Below, piece after piece: positions 16,924 through 24,844 of a stretch of DNA of 44,858 nucleotides. Source of the DNA: Roseburia sp. (GTDB taxonomy: Bacteria > Bacillota > Clostridia > Lachnospirales > Lachnospiraceae); contig JAMPFC010000016.1 in NCBI GenBank assembly GCA_023664685.1, forward strand, positions 1-44,858. The letters are read 5' to 3'. Made by a program: the position numbers and the translations under genes. Position 1 is the first letter of the stretch. Each line of letters opens with the position of its first letter. The notes under the pieces were generated by a model that saw only the letters and a list, made by a program, of their open reading frames with translations, made no database searches and was not told where the DNA came from.

Positions 16924-18464
16924 TGCTCCTCGGCACGGATGTTTCCCGTCTCGATTTCTGACATAAGTTCTGCTCTTTTTGTTCCTAAGAGCAGTTCTTT
17001 GTTGTATTTCACATAACGCGCGCACTCGTTTTCTGACAAGTAGGCACAAGATGCTTTTCCCATCGTGAGTTCTGTGACAAAGACGACAAGTTCCTGCCCG
17101 TCAGCAAACGCATTTTCCATAAAATCAAAGGCGTGTTCTAACGCATCGCCGGCTCTCTTTTCCGCATGCTCAAGTTCTTCTGTCTTTCCTGCAAAATCTC
17201 TTCGTGCCAGATCAAAAATCTTGCCCGCATCGCCATCTGCCCCCAAAATCTCTTCCTTCTCCGGTTTTCCCTGACGGATGCATTCCATCTGCTCCTTTCG
17301 CACCCGCTCGTCTTCTCTTGTCAAAAATCCGCTTTCCTTTTCTCTGGCAAATGCCGCCTCAAGCTCCGACACCATCTCCTCATAAATCAAAAGCGCATCT
17401 CCCTTTTCGCCGGAACTTGCCTCTGTCAACCGCTGACGGTATCTTTTGAGAAAATCAAACCACCCATCTGTCACTGCATGGATATGGCTTACCTCCTGAA
17501 AATACCGGTTCAGACCGGATAGAAGGAGATTTACCAGACTAAGTTTTTCATCAAAGGAAGCCTGCAAAAGCCTCTGGTATACCTCTGCCTTTACCCTTCC
17601 CTTCAAAATCTCCGGAATATCGTAATGATCTTCGTACTTCCGGTACAGATCGATGTAAGCGGCGACGTCCTTTGCAATCTCCTTATGCGCCACATACTGG
17701 CAAACCACTTCTTCTGTCACCGGAATCCCAAGTTTTTCATACGTACCCATAAGTTCGCTGAGATCCTCCCAGCCCCTCGCTGTGACAAACTGCATCCCAT
17801 CCACATCCGCTTGTACACGGTAAAAATTTTGGGGGCGAAGTTCCAGATAGCTCAACAGGATATTGCTGACCCCCTGCGCCCGCGCATACTCCTTCCACAC
17901 GGAAAAATCCGCCTCGATGTCCATTCTCCTCACACGATCTAATGTGACCATATCAAAATCACGGACGGATTTATTGTATTCCGGCGGATTCCCGGCGGCC
18001 ACGATGATCCACCCCTCGGGTACTTTCTGGTTTCCAAACGTTTTGCACTGCAAAAACTGCAGCATCGTGGGCGCCAATGTCTCCGAAACGCAGTTGATCT
18101 CGTCGATAAAAAGAATCCCCTCACTCAATCCGGTATCTTTCATTTTCCGGTGGACACTGGCGATGATCTCGCTCATCGTGTACCCGGTGACAGAGTAGCT
18201 CTCCCCGGCAAATTCCTCCTCCACGATAAAAGGCAGCCCCACCGCACTCTGTCTCGTGTGATGTGTGATCGTGTAGGATACCAGACCGATCTGGCACTCT
18301 CTGGCGATCTGCTCCATGATCTGTGTCTTTCCGATTCCCGGCGGCCCCATGAGAAGAATCGGACGCTGTCTAACCTCCGGTATCCGGTAGCTGCCATCCC
18401 CCTCTTTCATGAGATATGCCTTCACTGTATTTTTTATTTCCTGTTTTGCCTGCTTTATATTCAT
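16908..18464 (-). CDS. MoxR-type AAA+ ATPase
   Basis: This 518-residue ATPase is of the MoxR/RavA group, which acts as a chaperone, often with a VWA partner, to remodel or mature target proteins. Walker A is GPPGIGKT (40-47), Walker B is LFIDE (118-122), and sensor 1 is the N in AAGNPPEYN (159). A TLDRVRR arginine region follows. The C-terminal 250 residues are helical with no family I recognise. The ATG overlaps the stop of the VWA gene (ATGA), so the two are co-translated. It is the last gene of a four-gene operon. Confidence 0.87.
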   Translation of the reverse strand: MNIKQAKQEIKNTVKAYLMKEGDGSYRIPEVRQRPILLMGPPGIGKTQIMEQIARECQIGLVSYTITHHTRQSAVGLPFIVEEEFAGESYSVTGYTMSEIIASVHRKMKDTGLSEGILFIDEINCVSETLAPTMLQFLQCKTFGNQKVPEGWIIVAAGNPPEYNKSVRDFDMVTLDRVRRMDIEADFSVWKEYARAQGVSNILLSYLELRPQNFYRVQADVDGMQFVTARGWEDLSELMGTYEKLGIPVTEEVVCQYVAHKEIAKDVAAYIDLYRKYEDHYDIPEILKGRVKAEVYQRLLQASFDEKLSLVNLLLSGLNRYFQEVSHIHAVTDGWFDFLKRYRQRLTEASSGEKGDALLIYEEMVSELEAAFAREKESGFLTREDERVRKEQMECIRQGKPEKEEILGADGDAGKIFDLARRDFAGKTEELEHAEKRAGDALEHAFDFMENAFADGQELVVFVTELTMGKASCAYLSENECARYVKYNKELLLGTKRAELMSEIETGNIRAEEHHREL

Positions 18465-19819
18465 TTATCTTTTCCTTTCAATTTGGGCGTCAAAAACTCC
18501 TCTGGCAAAAGCCGCAGCCGCATCGCCCACGGTGGAACCCTCTCCTCTTCATAGTCATCCAAAAACAAAAAAGCGGTGTCATAGTCGGGCCGCCCGGAGG
18601 GATAAATCCCTTTTCCGTCCGTAAAATACAATACACCCTGTAGCTGTTTCATCTCCCCACTCCGGCGCAGTTCATCAATATAGGCAAATGCCGGGCGAAA
18701 GTCCGTTCCGCCTCCCCCCGCCAGTGTAAAACGCGAGAGAAGCCGCTCCATGTCCTCGGTATCTGTGACCTTTTCATCCATTCTCACCGCATCATCGCAT
18801 TGAAGGATACGGATATGGCACTTTCGGAAAAAACTGTCTGCCTGCGTCAGTATCCCGAAGGTTTCCCTCAGAAAATTTTTTACCAATTCTCCATCTGTAG
18901 AATAACTGGTATCCAACACCACAACAAACTCTTGGATCTTCATGACCTCGCGGCTCTCGAGAGGCTCGAGCAGGGGCATATTTCCATAGACCCGCAGACC
19001 ATATGTGTAATAGTTCATGTCATATTCATCCGGATCACAATGCACCTCTTCACGGAGAACTGCAAATTTGCGCAAAAACTCACGATAACTTCTCTGGCTC
19101 TTCTGGCTTTTTAACTCCTTCGCCAAAAGCTCCTCGCCCTCGTCCGGCTCTCTCCCCCGCTTTTCCATTTCCATCCGGCTCTGTCTGGAAATCTTATCCC
19201 ACATCTGTCTTGCCTGTGCTGCCTGCGGGGTCTCGTTCTCCTGCTCCGGCCAGTACTGGTGGCTGTCCGTAAAAAACTCACGTCTTAATTCCTCAAAATA
19301 CTCCTCCGGCAGTTTCCCCAGATACCGGTAAATTCCCGCGGCAGACACGATTTTTTCTTTCTCCAGTTCATCATACGTCTTTTTTCGCAGCCACGAAAGA
19401 GGGCGTCTCGTACAATCCTTCCCCATTTGATCGATCACAAGTTCAACCATGATATCACAGGCGGCATCCCACCTCGCCCGCTCCCTGCCCGCCCTGAGCC
19501 ACAGATGCGAAAATACACAATGAAGCGTGGTGTGCAAAAATGCCCGGCTCAAAAATTTGGGATTCTTCTTAAAAACACGCAGAAGCTGCTCCGGCGAAAA
19601 ATACAAATAACCTCCGTCACAGGCGAACGCCTGCAGCGAAGGCTGTTCCCTCCACACCAGAGCAGACAGCGCCGCATCCAGAAAGCGGAGTTCCATATAA
19701 ATTTCATTGCGGATCAAGGTCAATACCTTCACCGACATTTCTGTCTCCCACTCGGACTGTGTCTGAACATGTGCCATCGCTTTTTCTTTCTCCCTGTCAT
19801 TCGCAGTGTTAAAACTCAT
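18461..19819 (-). CDS. VWA-domain protein with a metallopeptidase-like N-terminus (DUF2201 type)
   Basis: This 452-residue protein is the expected partner of the MoxR ATPase. The C-terminal half is a VWA domain with a full metal site (MIDAS): DTSYS near 305, the T of GGGGTDF, and D in YFTDG. The N-terminal half matches the metallopeptidase-like part of DUF2201 proteins, but where I expect HExxH it reads H96-T-T-L-H100, so the catalytic glutamate is missing and protease activity is unlikely. The ATG at 19819 overlaps the stop of the LRR gene by 11 bases and has AGGA six bases upstream. Transmembrane segments are not seen. Confidence 0.8.
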   Translation of the reverse strand: MSFNTANDREKEKAMAHVQTQSEWETEMSVKVLTLIRNEIYMELRFLDAALSALVWREQPSLQAFACDGGYLYFSPEQLLRVFKKNPKFLSRAFLHTTLHCVFSHLWLRAGRERARWDAACDIMVELVIDQMGKDCTRRPLSWLRKKTYDELEKEKIVSAAGIYRYLGKLPEEYFEELRREFFTDSHQYWPEQENETPQAAQARQMWDKISRQSRMEMEKRGREPDEGEELLAKELKSQKSQRSYREFLRKFAVLREEVHCDPDEYDMNYYTYGLRVYGNMPLLEPLESREVMKIQEFVVVLDTSYSTDGELVKNFLRETFGILTQADSFFRKCHIRILQCDDAVRMDEKVTDTEDMERLLSRFTLAGGGGTDFRPAFAYIDELRRSGEMKQLQGVLYFTDGKGIYPSGRPDYDTAFLFLDDYEEERVPPWAMRLRLLPEEFLTPKLKGKDK

Positions 19820-20786
19820 ACCGGTTCCTGCGGCATTCCCCGGAGCCTTTCCGTCCCCATTCCATCAGGCATGCCGCCCCCTCACTCCAGTCATCGCCTA
19901 CCGCTAAGGCAAGCGCCTGATCAAGAGCCTCTTTTCCGGCATATTTCTTTTTACATATAAATTCCAGTCGGTCTGACGCTCGTTTCCGGACGAAGTATTT
20001 TAAGACCTCCGCCGCATTTTTTATGATATAGTCCTCATATGCCTTTTGTTTGTCCGTCTCAAGCTCGCGCGGCATCATCAGGCGGTCAAGCGCCATCACC
20101 GCCAAGACTTCGACGCTCTCCTCTGCGCAGGCTTTGCCAAATATGCTGTCATATCCGGAAAAATCCACCACGCCACCGTGAAAACACTGCCTTGCGCGAA
20201 ACCCCTCCCCCTCGATATTGAGTCCGAAAATATGTGCCGGTGCAATCGTATCATACATTTCATAATACTCCGGATACAAAATCCTCGCATCCTCAAACTC
20301 CACTTCGATTCTCCATGAGATTCGGTCGAGAAGCTGTTTGGCGCCGCTTTTTTCTCCGGCACTTCCCCTTACCCGCATCTTTGTCAGATTCGTGCAGTTG
20401 GTAAACACATCACTCCCAATCTGGAGTTCTCCTTTTCCCAATTCAAGGGTTTCCAGTTTTTTACAGCCAAAAAATGCCGCATTATCAATTCGTTTTAACG
20501 AATCCGGGAGAACCACCTTCTCGATAAAATCTCCGGTAAGCTCTGTCATATGGAGCGTTCCGCTCTGACCGCCGGATAACTCCCCGGTATCTTCGATCCC
20601 TTCCGGCACCTTTCCCCGGTCAGAAAAACAATACGCTCCGAGCGCAGTCACCGGACATCCCCCGATCTCCTCCGGCACTTTTACTACAGGAGTAGTCCCG
20701 TGCATCCGGTACAAAACCGCCTCTCCCTCTCGGTTCCTCTCCCACAAAAACCGCGCCCCTTGGTCACAGGCCGAGGATTCCACCAT
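19809..20786 (-). CDS. leucine-rich-repeat (BspA-type) protein
   Basis: The protein has about 325 residues. The first part (about 15-45) contains VVKVPEEIGGCPVTALGAYCF, and around 80-135 come BspA-type repeats (VVLPDSLKRIDNAAFFGCKKL, TLELG, IGSDVFTNCTNL). The C-terminal 170 residues are helical and unfamiliar. No signal peptide is seen, so it is probably cytoplasmic and likely binds a partner. I use the ATG at 20786, but AGGA is only two bases before it; a GTG at 20783 with five-base spacing is a good alternative. Longer versions up to 20927 just read the acidic tail of the upstream gene in another frame. Confidence 0.7.
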   Translation of the reverse strand: MVESSACDQGARFLWERNREGEAVLYRMHGTTPVVKVPEEIGGCPVTALGAYCFSDRGKVPEGIEDTGELSGGQSGTLHMTELTGDFIEKVVLPDSLKRIDNAAFFGCKKLETLELGKGELQIGSDVFTNCTNLTKMRVRGSAGEKSGAKQLLDRISWRIEVEFEDARILYPEYYEMYDTIAPAHIFGLNIEGEGFRARQCFHGGVVDFSGYDSIFGKACAEESVEVLAVMALDRLMMPRELETDKQKAYEDYIIKNAAEVLKYFVRKRASDRLEFICKKKYAGKEALDQALALAVGDDWSEGAACLMEWGRKGSGECRRNRYEF

Positions 20787-22581
20787 CTTCCTGCTCATCG
20801 TCGTCATAATCATAGTCGTCATCGTAATCATATAGTTCGAGATCGTCGTCGTCATAATCATAATCGTCTGAGTCATAATCATCATCGTCTGAGTCATAAT
20901 CATCATCCAGCGAACTATACTCTTCATATAAGGACAAATAGGTACTCAGATCAACCCCGCATTTTTCCTTGATCGCAGCGATGAACTCTTCCACATTCCA
21001 TTCGCTCATGTAGGCATCCATTGCCTTCTCATCCGAAGCATCGCAGATTTCGCTGTCCTCGCCCGGCTTCTTGATCTCCGGCACGTCACCGCCTTCTGTC
21101 GAGGATGCGGTAAGCGTCACAAGCTTATCTCCTCCGCATACGACCGACAACGTCTGTGTCGCGCTTTTTGCATCCTCTTTGGAATCGATCTGCAGTTCAT
21201 AACTAGTCGCACTGGCAAGTGCCTTGAAACCGACCGTAATGCTTCCGTTCAGATAACCGTCTTCGAGGGAATCCTCATCCAGTTCGGAAACCTTTAATAC
21301 AAGAAGTTCCTCGGCGTTGACCACTTCTTCCGTATCCTCCTCGTCTTTGGCGAGGTCACTCCCCAAAACATACTCTCCAGAAAGCTTATTTCCCTTACGT
21401 GTTCCCTTTCCTGACAGTTTAAAATAGGTCGTATCATTATCCGACACAAAAATTTCCGTGCCGACCTCAGAGCCTTTCTGCGGCTCAAGCCATGTGACCG
21501 TGATCGGAGTACTCTCATCTTCTTTTGCTGTCCATGTAACGACACGCCCTACAATATCTCCGCTGTCATCTACATAGACATGCATCACGCCCTCAATGTC
21601 ATCATCTGAGACTTCGGCTTCCTCTTTCTTTAAATCCTCAAGCGCTGAGGCAAGCCCCTCCGTATACTTCTGATAGAGATCACCCTCCATATTCTCCACG
21701 ATCTCTTTCATCGTCGCATCCTCTTTCAATGCAGAAATCATCTTGACCATGAGATCATACATCTTCTTTCCCTTGCAGGTAACTTTAAGGTCTGTGTAGT
21801 TCGCGCGGATGCCGGACGCCTCGATCTCCGCTGTTCCCTTTTCCACACTGTCCATATTGTCGATAAAGAGATCGGTATACGTATTGCACAATGTCCGAAC
21901 CTTTTCAGTCTCCGGAAAATATTTTTCCATATCCTTTAAATCTTTTAATGTAAACGGCACCGATTCCAACTCGTCTTCGGAATCTGAATCCATTTCCTTC
22001 AATATACTGGAAAAGTCAATGTATTTTTCCGATATCTCCGGAATCTGGACATACCCCTCCTCATTCGCATAATCCACATAGGTATTGAGGGAAATAATGC
22101 TCTGTCCGTTGATAAGCCCTGTGACCTGACCGGTAAGTACATTTTCCTCCTTTTTTCCCGTCATCGTAACTCCGATATTTTCCAGTGCAGAAAAATCCAT
22201 CCCGGTCATCGAGAGCATTGTCTTCACGCTCTGTCCAAGCTCCAGTTTGTAAGAAACATTCTTTGTCTGAGAAAATGCATTCACGCTGTTTCTCAGCTTT
22301 TCATAAGAATGTAACAGCAATTCCTCCCTAGAATCACGGTTCTTCTTCTCCACATACTGATAATAAGTAACCGGATCGCTAAATGACTTTCGGATAAAAT
22401 TAGCGATCTGCGCATGGGCGCTGACGCCGACCCCGACTGCGACAACAAGGACAACCGCTGCAATGATCGCCGCAATCTTCTTTCCGTTTCTTTTCTTCTC
22501 CTTGTCATGCCCGTTATTTTCCGGCGTCCCCTGTTCTCCAAAGTTTACATACGTCTCACTGTTATAATTTTTCTCGTCCAA
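20764..22581 (-). CDS. single-pass membrane protein with an Asp/Tyr-rich tail
   Basis: The 605-residue protein has an N-terminal cytoplasmic stretch (1-34), a membrane helix (35-57), a large external domain (about 65-545) and a highly acidic tail (about 555-600) of alternating Asp, Tyr and Ser. The external domain resembles clostridial proteins of the DUF6583 kind, with SFSDPVTYYQYVEKKN after the helix; this is from memory and tentative. The start is TTG at 22581, with GGAGGAG upstream. It heads the operon with the LRR, VWA and MoxR genes and overlaps the LRR gene by about 23 bases. The function is unknown. Confidence 0.75.
   Translation of the reverse strand: MDEKNYNSETYVNFGEQGTPENNGHDKEKKRNGKKIAAIIAAVVLVVAVGVGVSAHAQIANFIRKSFSDPVTYYQYVEKKNRDSREELLLHSYEKLRNSVNAFSQTKNVSYKLELGQSVKTMLSMTGMDFSALENIGVTMTGKKEENVLTGQVTGLINGQSIISLNTYVDYANEEGYVQIPEISEKYIDFSSILKEMDSDSEDELESVPFTLKDLKDMEKYFPETEKVRTLCNTYTDLFIDNMDSVEKGTAEIEASGIRANYTDLKVTCKGKKMYDLMVKMISALKEDATMKEIVENMEGDLYQKYTEGLASALEDLKKEEAEVSDDDIEGVMHVYVDDSGDIVGRVVTWTAKEDESTPITVTWLEPQKGSEVGTEIFVSDNDTTYFKLSGKGTRKGNKLSGEYVLGSDLAKDEEDTEEVVNAEELLVLKVSELDEDSLEDGYLNGSITVGFKALASATSYELQIDSKEDAKSATQTLSVVCGGDKLVTLTASSTEGGDVPEIKKPGEDSEICDASDEKAMDAYMSEWNVEEFIAAIKEKCGVDLSTYLSLYEEYSSLDDDYDSDDDDYDSDDYDYDDDDLELYDYDDDYDYDDDEQEDGGILGL
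20797..20925. repeat. imperfect tandem repeats encoding the acidic tail
   Basis: The coding DNA for the Asp/Tyr tail consists of short GAT/GAC/TAT-rich units. The clearest is a 21-base unit (CGTCTGAGTCATAATCATCAT on the plus strand) present twice in a row at about 20866-20907, with degraded copies around it. Length changes here would change the tail without a frameshift only in steps of three. Confidence 0.55.
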
Positions 22582-22640
22582 AAGATCTCCTCCTCTTTGT
22601 GTCAGCCCGAAAGCACCGGGCCGGTTTGATATAAAAAATT

Positions 22641-23993
22641 TTATGCTTCAAAAAACTTGTCGATTTTTTTCTTGATCTCCGTCGGCTCCAGATATTTGAG
22701 CAAATATCCCGTCGGCTTTAATGCCAATACTTTTTTCACGCTCTCCGGATCGCCCCGTCCGGTGAGAAAAATAACCGGCAGCTCGGCAAATGCTTTTTCC
22801 GAGCGGAGCATTTCCAACGTCTGTCTCCCATCGCAGACCGGCATCTCATAATCCAATAAGACCAGATCTGGCTTGTTCAGCGTGATCTCCCGGATCGCAG
22901 ACACACCGGACTCCACCAGTTCAACCTCGTAATCTCCTTCAAGCAGCTCCTTCATACTCTGGCGTACCACCATAGAATCGTCTACCACAAGGATCTTCTT
23001 TTTATTTCTCTCCTCCTCTTCTTGCTTCTCCCGCCTCATAAGATATTTCTCTACCTCTGCCATCGCATTTTCGTCTTCCAGAGGAACGCCGATCCCCTCC
23101 TCCAGTAAATGAGGCGCGATGACGCAATAAGAAAAATATCCCTCGCCGGTATTAAATAAAAGGCTGACCTGTAACTTCTCTCTCTCAACCACTTTCTGGA
23201 ACTGTTCGTATGTCAGGAGATTTTCCTCTTTCAGCTCATAGGATGACAGCGACGGGAAACACTCCAGAACACGTCCTACAAACTGTCTTGTCACATACCT
23301 TGCCGCATGAACCAACAGCGTATCCAGACGGTTTGACTGGATTCCCAACACTTTTCCAACCGTATTGATCAGTAGTTTTTCCTCAAAAACCATAATGACC
23401 TGTTTTCTTTTCTTCTCTCTCCCTTTTCCGTAAATAAGACGATAATAAACTCCCTGCCCAAATTTTTCACCATTATAGACGTCGCTGATCAACTGCGACT
23501 CCAGATGGAACATATCAAACACAAGCTGAACGATCACTTTTTTCATCGCATCAATTTCTTCATCCGGCAGGAGGCCTTCCCACTGTCCAAGCGCTCTTCC
23601 CCCGATGGAAAGATCTTCGGTCAGGGTGTGGCCGATCAGCCATCCGGCACAAACACCCAGAAAATGTTCGATCGCCTCTGGCGAATACCCTGTCTCCACC
23701 AACTCCTGCTCCAGTGCCGGAAGCGTGTTCTCCCGAAATCCCTTATGTATGCCCCTGTGCTGTTCCAGACCTTCATATTGGATGGACTCCATATATCTTT
23801 CTTCGTCCGCAAAGTGTTCCAGTGCATGCTGTTTAAAAAATTTGATTCCTTCCTGACATGCCCACTGGCCGCTCTTTTCGTCCTCCTGAAATGCAAAAAG
23901 CTTATTGATAATCTTAAAAAGGCGCTGATGTTCTTTATCGATCACGTCAACTCCAATTTTATACTCTTCCTTCCACACAAACTGAGTACTCAT
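22641..23993 (-). CDS. bacteriohemerythrin / CheX-like? / receiver fusion protein
   Basis: Residues 1-135 form a hemerythrin domain with every di-iron ligand in place: H22, H60, E64, H79, H83, H122 and D127; such domains bind O2 or NO. Residues 195-300 form a mixed alpha/beta domain whose order of parts resembles CheX but without the E-x-x-N motif, so the match is weak. Residues 332-450 are a receiver with D338, D339, phospho-acceptor D381, T411 and K433. No output domain follows. The combination suggests an oxygen or redox input to phospho-signalling or chemotaxis. It is a single gene with its own promoter. Confidence 0.85.
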   Translation of the reverse strand: MSTQFVWKEEYKIGVDVIDKEHQRLFKIINKLFAFQEDEKSGQWACQEGIKFFKQHALEHFADEERYMESIQYEGLEQHRGIHKGFRENTLPALEQELVETGYSPEAIEHFLGVCAGWLIGHTLTEDLSIGGRALGQWEGLLPDEEIDAMKKVIVQLVFDMFHLESQLISDVYNGEKFGQGVYYRLIYGKGREKKRKQVIMVFEEKLLINTVGKVLGIQSNRLDTLLVHAARYVTRQFVGRVLECFPSLSSYELKEENLLTYEQFQKVVEREKLQVSLLFNTGEGYFSYCVIAPHLLEEGIGVPLEDENAMAEVEKYLMRREKQEEEERNKKKILVVDDSMVVRQSMKELLEGDYEVELVESGVSAIREITLNKPDLVLLDYEMPVCDGRQTLEMLRSEKAFAELPVIFLTGRGDPESVKKVLALKPTGYLLKYLEPTEIKKKIDKFFEA

Positions 23994-24042
23994 ATGAAAT
24001 CCTCCCTTTTATTATCATCAATCTGTATGTTCTCTTCCATCT

Positions 24043-24071
24043 ATTATAAATCAAAAAACAAATTGAGTAAA
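24043..24071 (-). promoter_or_regulatory. promoter of the hemerythrin-receiver gene
   Basis: The minus strand has TTTACT (24071-24066), a 17-base spacer and a perfect TATAAT (24048-24043). Its -35 shares bases with the -35 of the divergent ABC operon promoter. Confidence 0.6.
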
Positions 24072-24091
24072 CCCCAAAAACATGGTAAACT
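24063..24091 (+). promoter_or_regulatory. promoter of the ABC exporter operon
   Basis: TTGAGT (24063-24068), a 17-base spacer and TAAACT (24086-24091) lie 40 bases before the ATG at 24131. It overlaps the divergent promoter at 24066-24068. Confidence 0.5.
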
Positions 24092-24130
24092 ATAACCAAA
24101 AGATAATTAAAGTACCGAAAGGAGTATCCC

Positions 24131-24832
24131 ATGAAACCGGAACTGGCTGCCACACACATAAAAAAATCATATCAGCGCGGGAAAAAACTGGTGCTTCAGG
24201 ATGTTTCCTTCTCCGCAGAAGCCGGTCAGTGCATCGGCATACTCGGCGAAAACGGTTCCGGCAAATCGACACTTCTTTCCCTTCTCGCAGGCACGCAGAA
24301 AGCGGATGCCGGTACGCTTTTGTACTGCGGAAAACCTCTTCTTTCGGAAAGCAGGGAAACCCGTCAGCTCATCGGCTATGTCCCGCAGGAAAATCCCCTG
24401 ATCGAAGAGCTTTCTGCCTACGACAACTTACGGTTGTGGTATTGTGACGCTCCCCTTTCTCTGGAACAGGAACTAAAAGATGGTGTTCTTGCGATGCTCG
24501 GCATCCACGAATTTCTGAATGTCCGCGTCAGCCGCATGTCCGGCGGAATGAAAAAAAGGCTCAGTATCGGCTGCGCCATCGCCGGAGACCCGCCGGTGCT
24601 TCTTCTGGATGAACCCGGCGCGGCACTGGATCTGATCTGCAAGGAGAGGATCAGCGTCTACCTGAAAAACTGTCTGGAACAGGGAAAAATCGTCCTCCTT
24701 GCCACGCATGAAGAACGTGAAATCGAACTGTGCGACAAATTATATGTTTTGAAAGACGGCGTCCTCTCTGCTCTGGAATATGACGGAAACATCCATCATC
24801 TCGCCGGGCAGATCCACAAAAGACGTGTGTGA
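24131..24832 (+). CDS. ABC transporter ATP-binding protein
   Basis: This 233-residue ATPase powers the two ABC-2 membrane proteins that follow. Walker A is GENGSGKST (39-47), the Q-loop is near VPQENPL, the signature is MSGGMKKR (136-143), Walker B is VLLLDEP, and the switch histidine is in ATHEE (193). An AAAGGAG site sits before the ATG. The next gene starts 12 bases later. The type (single ATPase with two permeases of the long-loop kind) is common in bacteriocin, lantibiotic or lipid export; the substrate is not shown. Confidence 0.93.
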   Translation: MKPELAATHIKKSYQRGKKLVLQDVSFSAEAGQCIGILGENGSGKSTLLSLLAGTQKADAGTLLYCGKPLLSESRETRQLIGYVPQENPLIEELSAYDNLRLWYCDAPLSLEQELKDGVLAMLGIHEFLNVRVSRMSGGMKKRLSIGCAIAGDPPVLLLDEPGAALDLICKERISVYLKNCLEQGKIVLLATHEEREIELCDKLYVLKDGVLSALEYDGNIHHLAGQIHKRRV

Positions 24833-24844
24833 ACGGAGTAACTT

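Noticed and set aside
20797..20925. Repeats as a CRISPR array
   Set aside because: The units are short, contiguous, lack unique spacers, and lie within a coding frame.
20787..20927. Met/Thr-rich N-terminal extension of the LRR protein
   Set aside because: It is the Asp/Tyr repeat DNA of the upstream gene read in another frame.
22604..22623. GC-rich hairpin GCCCG/CGGGC as terminator of the hemerythrin gene
   Set aside because: The stem is short and no T-run follows; it lies in the leader of the next gene and gives no clear signal.
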